Of a DNA stretch of 5,539 bases, positions 4,096-5,539 are shown in pieces. Both the position numbers and the translations under genes were made by a program. How positions within the stretch are numbered: position 1 is the stretch's first letter; each line of letters starts with the position of its first letter. The stretch is from Verrucomicrobiota bacterium (GTDB lineage Bacteria; Verrucomicrobiota; Verrucomicrobiia; Chthoniobacterales; Xiphinematobacteraceae). The stretch is taken from NCBI GenBank assembly GCA_003176035.1, contig PSRL01000198.1, forward strand, positions 1 through 5,539. The letters run 5' to 3'. The notes beneath the pieces were generated by a model. The model saw nothing but the letters and a program-made list of their open reading frames with translations, was not told the DNA's origin and ran no database searches.

Positions 4096-5539
4096 ACGGG
4101 ACCGATGAAATGGTTGGGATGGGTGCTTCGCTATAGCAGGTGCAAAAAACGTTGCGATCCCCGTAGACATTGTCAATGCGGCCTACGGAGGGCCAGAATT
4201 TAAATTTGCGCAACCACGGAGCGGGATAAGCGGCAAGTTCGCGGGAATAAGCGTGCTTCCAATTGTCGGACGAAACCATTGAAGCGGTGTGGGGAGCGTT
4301 CTTAAGAGGATTGTCTTGTCTGTGGAGCGCTCCGCTTTCAATGGAGAGCAGTTCCGAATGGATCGCAATCAGCGCATCGCAGAAGCGGTCCAATTCGGCT
4401 TTTGATTCACTTTCCGTGGGTTCAATCATGAGAGTTCCCGGCACTGGCCAGCTCATGGTGGGCGCATGAAATCCAAAATCAATGAGACGCTTTGCGATGT
4501 CTTCCACTTCGATCCCGGCTTGCTCTTTCCATTTGCGGACATCGAGGATGCACTCATGAGCAACGCGACCATGAGTTCCTTTATAGAGGATGGGGAAGTA
4601 GGGCGCCAGGCGAGCAGCGATATAATTTGCGTTGAGAATTGCAATACGGGTTGCATCCAGAAGGCCTTGCGCACCCATCATGGCGATATACATCCAGGAG
4701 ATAATGACAATGCTGGCGCTGCCCCAGGGTGCTTGTGAGACCTCCCCAATAGACTGTGCTCCTCCTGTGGGAATTAAAGAATGGCTGGGAAGAAAGGGTG
4801 CTAAGTGCGCTGCGACACAGATGGGGCCCACGCCGGGTCCACCTCCGCCGTGTGGAATACAAAAAGTTTTGTGCAAATTCAGATGGCAGACATCCGCACC
4901 CATGTCTCCAGGTCGACAGAGACCCACCTGAGCATTCATATTTGCACCGTCCATATAAACCTGTCCGCCGGCAGCGTGTACGATGTTGCAAATTTCCCGG
5001 ATACCGGTTTCAAAGACCCCATGCGTTGAGGGGTAGGTAACCATCAAAGCTGCCAGGTGGTGCTTGTGGGCGGTGACTTTTTTGCGCAAGTCCTCAATGT
5101 CCACATTGCCCAGCGCATCGCAGTTGACCGGCACCACACGCATTCCGGCCATCGAAGCGCTTGCCGGATTGGTTCCGTGGGCGGACACAGGGATGAGACA
5201 AACATCCCGCTGCTGATCGCCGCGGGAGTGATGATAGGCGCGAATGACCAGGAGTCCCGCATATTCCCCCTGAGAGCCCGCATTGGGTTGGAGCGAGGTG
5301 GCCGAGAACCCCGTAATTTCATTTAACCAGCTTTCGAGTTCGCCAAAAAGAATTTGATAACCCTGTGCCTGATCCAGGGGCACGAAGGGATGCAATGCCG
5401 AGAATTCCGGCCAGCTGACAGGCAGCATTTCGGCCGTTGCATTTAACTTCATGGTGCAGGATCCCAGAGGGATCATGGAAGTGGTTAACGAGAGGTCCTT
5501 AGCTTCCAAGCGGCGAAGATAACGCAGCATCTCCGTCTC
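4088..5539 (-). CDS. gcvP: Glycine dehydrogenase (decarboxylating), P protein, C-terminal half (5' partial)
   Basis: P protein of the glycine cleavage system: it decarboxylates glycine with pyridoxal phosphate and passes the aminomethyl group to the lipoyl arm of H protein in the cytoplasm. The frame runs off the right edge, where the last three codons read ETE before MLRYLRRLEAKDL, continuous with the E. coli-type sequence. The 483 visible residues therefore match the second half of a protein of about 950 residues. Landmarks in order: SMIPLGSCTMKLNATAEM, QPNAGSQGEYAGLL, SAHGTNPASASMAGM, the PLP lysine in HLNLHKTFCIPHGGGGPG (Lys224 visible numbering; codon 4868-4870), WGSASIVIISWMYI, RVAHECILD, FGFHAPTMSWPVPGTLMIEPTESESK and VYGDRNVFCTC. 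The KLNATAEM block marks the long single-chain form, not split GcvPB. The C-terminus runs several residues past the E. coli end. No other gcv gene is in the window; gcvT and gcvH, if linked, would lie to the right. All catalytic regions visible are intact. Confidence 0.97.
   Translation of the reverse strand, partial: ETEMLRYLRRLEAKDLSLTTSMIPLGSCTMKLNATAEMLPVSWPEFSALHPFVPLDQAQGYQILFGELESWLNEITGFSATSLQPNAGSQGEYAGLLVIRAYHHSRGDQQRDVCLIPVSAHGTNPASASMAGMRVVPVNCDALGNVDIEDLRKKVTAHKHHLAALMVTYPSTHGVFETGIREICNIVHAAGGQVYMDGANMNAQVGLCRPGDMGADVCHLNLHKTFCIPHGGGGPGVGPICVAAHLAPFLPSHSLIPTGGAQSIGEVSQAPWGSASIVIISWMYIAMMGAQGLLDATRIAILNANYIAARLAPYFPILYKGTHGRVAHECILDVRKWKEQAGIEVEDIAKRLIDFGFHAPTMSWPVPGTLMIEPTESESKAELDRFCDALIAIHSELLSIESGALHRQDNPLKNAPHTASMVSSDNWKHAYSRELAAYPAPWLRKFKFWPSVGRIDNVYGDRNVFCTCYSEAPIPTISSVPSP

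Noticed and set aside
4581..4991. A 136-codon leftward open frame inside gcvP.
   Set aside because: It is the shadow of gcvP in another frame; the gcvP frame has unmistakable conserved motifs throughout.

Overview
The window looks like an ordinary piece of a bacterial chromosome with roughly balanced base composition. The genes are free-standing and separated by short gaps. The glycine dehydrogenase is the long single-chain type found in proteobacteria, cyanobacteria, some other phyla and mitochondria, not the split GcvPA/GcvPB type. None of the three visible gene starts has a recognisable Shine-Dalgarno sequence. The sequence alone does not fix the taxon. I see no mobile element, CRISPR array or phage gene.

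Layout: an alpha/beta hydrolase of the lysophospholipase/monoacylglycerol-lipase type reads rightward. It is cut by the left edge and ends at 724 in a hairpin-plus-T-run terminator. Everything else reads leftward. From right to left these are the C-terminal half of GcvP (cut by the right edge), a 242-base gap ending in a good sigma70-type promoter, a zinc-ribbon sugar C-methyltransferase, a structured gap of about 200 bases, a GDP-mannose 4,6-dehydratase-family protein, and a small coiled-coil protein with a C-terminal membrane anchor. The last one converges on the hydrolase.

The most coherent functional story is the neighbouring C-methyltransferase and GDP-mannose-dehydratase-like enzyme. 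Together they suggest synthesis of a branched (C-methyl) deoxysugar for a surface glycan, in the style of virenose-type sugars. The dehydratase-like protein has the family's diagnostic blocks, but a His seems to sit where the catalytic Glu is expected, so its exact reaction is open. The gap between the two genes holds a strong GC-rich hairpin and two weaker ones, including one whose arm contains a candidate ATG, so the two genes may be uncoupled or differentially regulated. The coiled-coil protein carries near-identical 21-bp (one-heptad) tandem repeats, which look like recent internal expansion. GcvP and the hydrolase are conventional metabolic genes with no evident link to the sugar pair.
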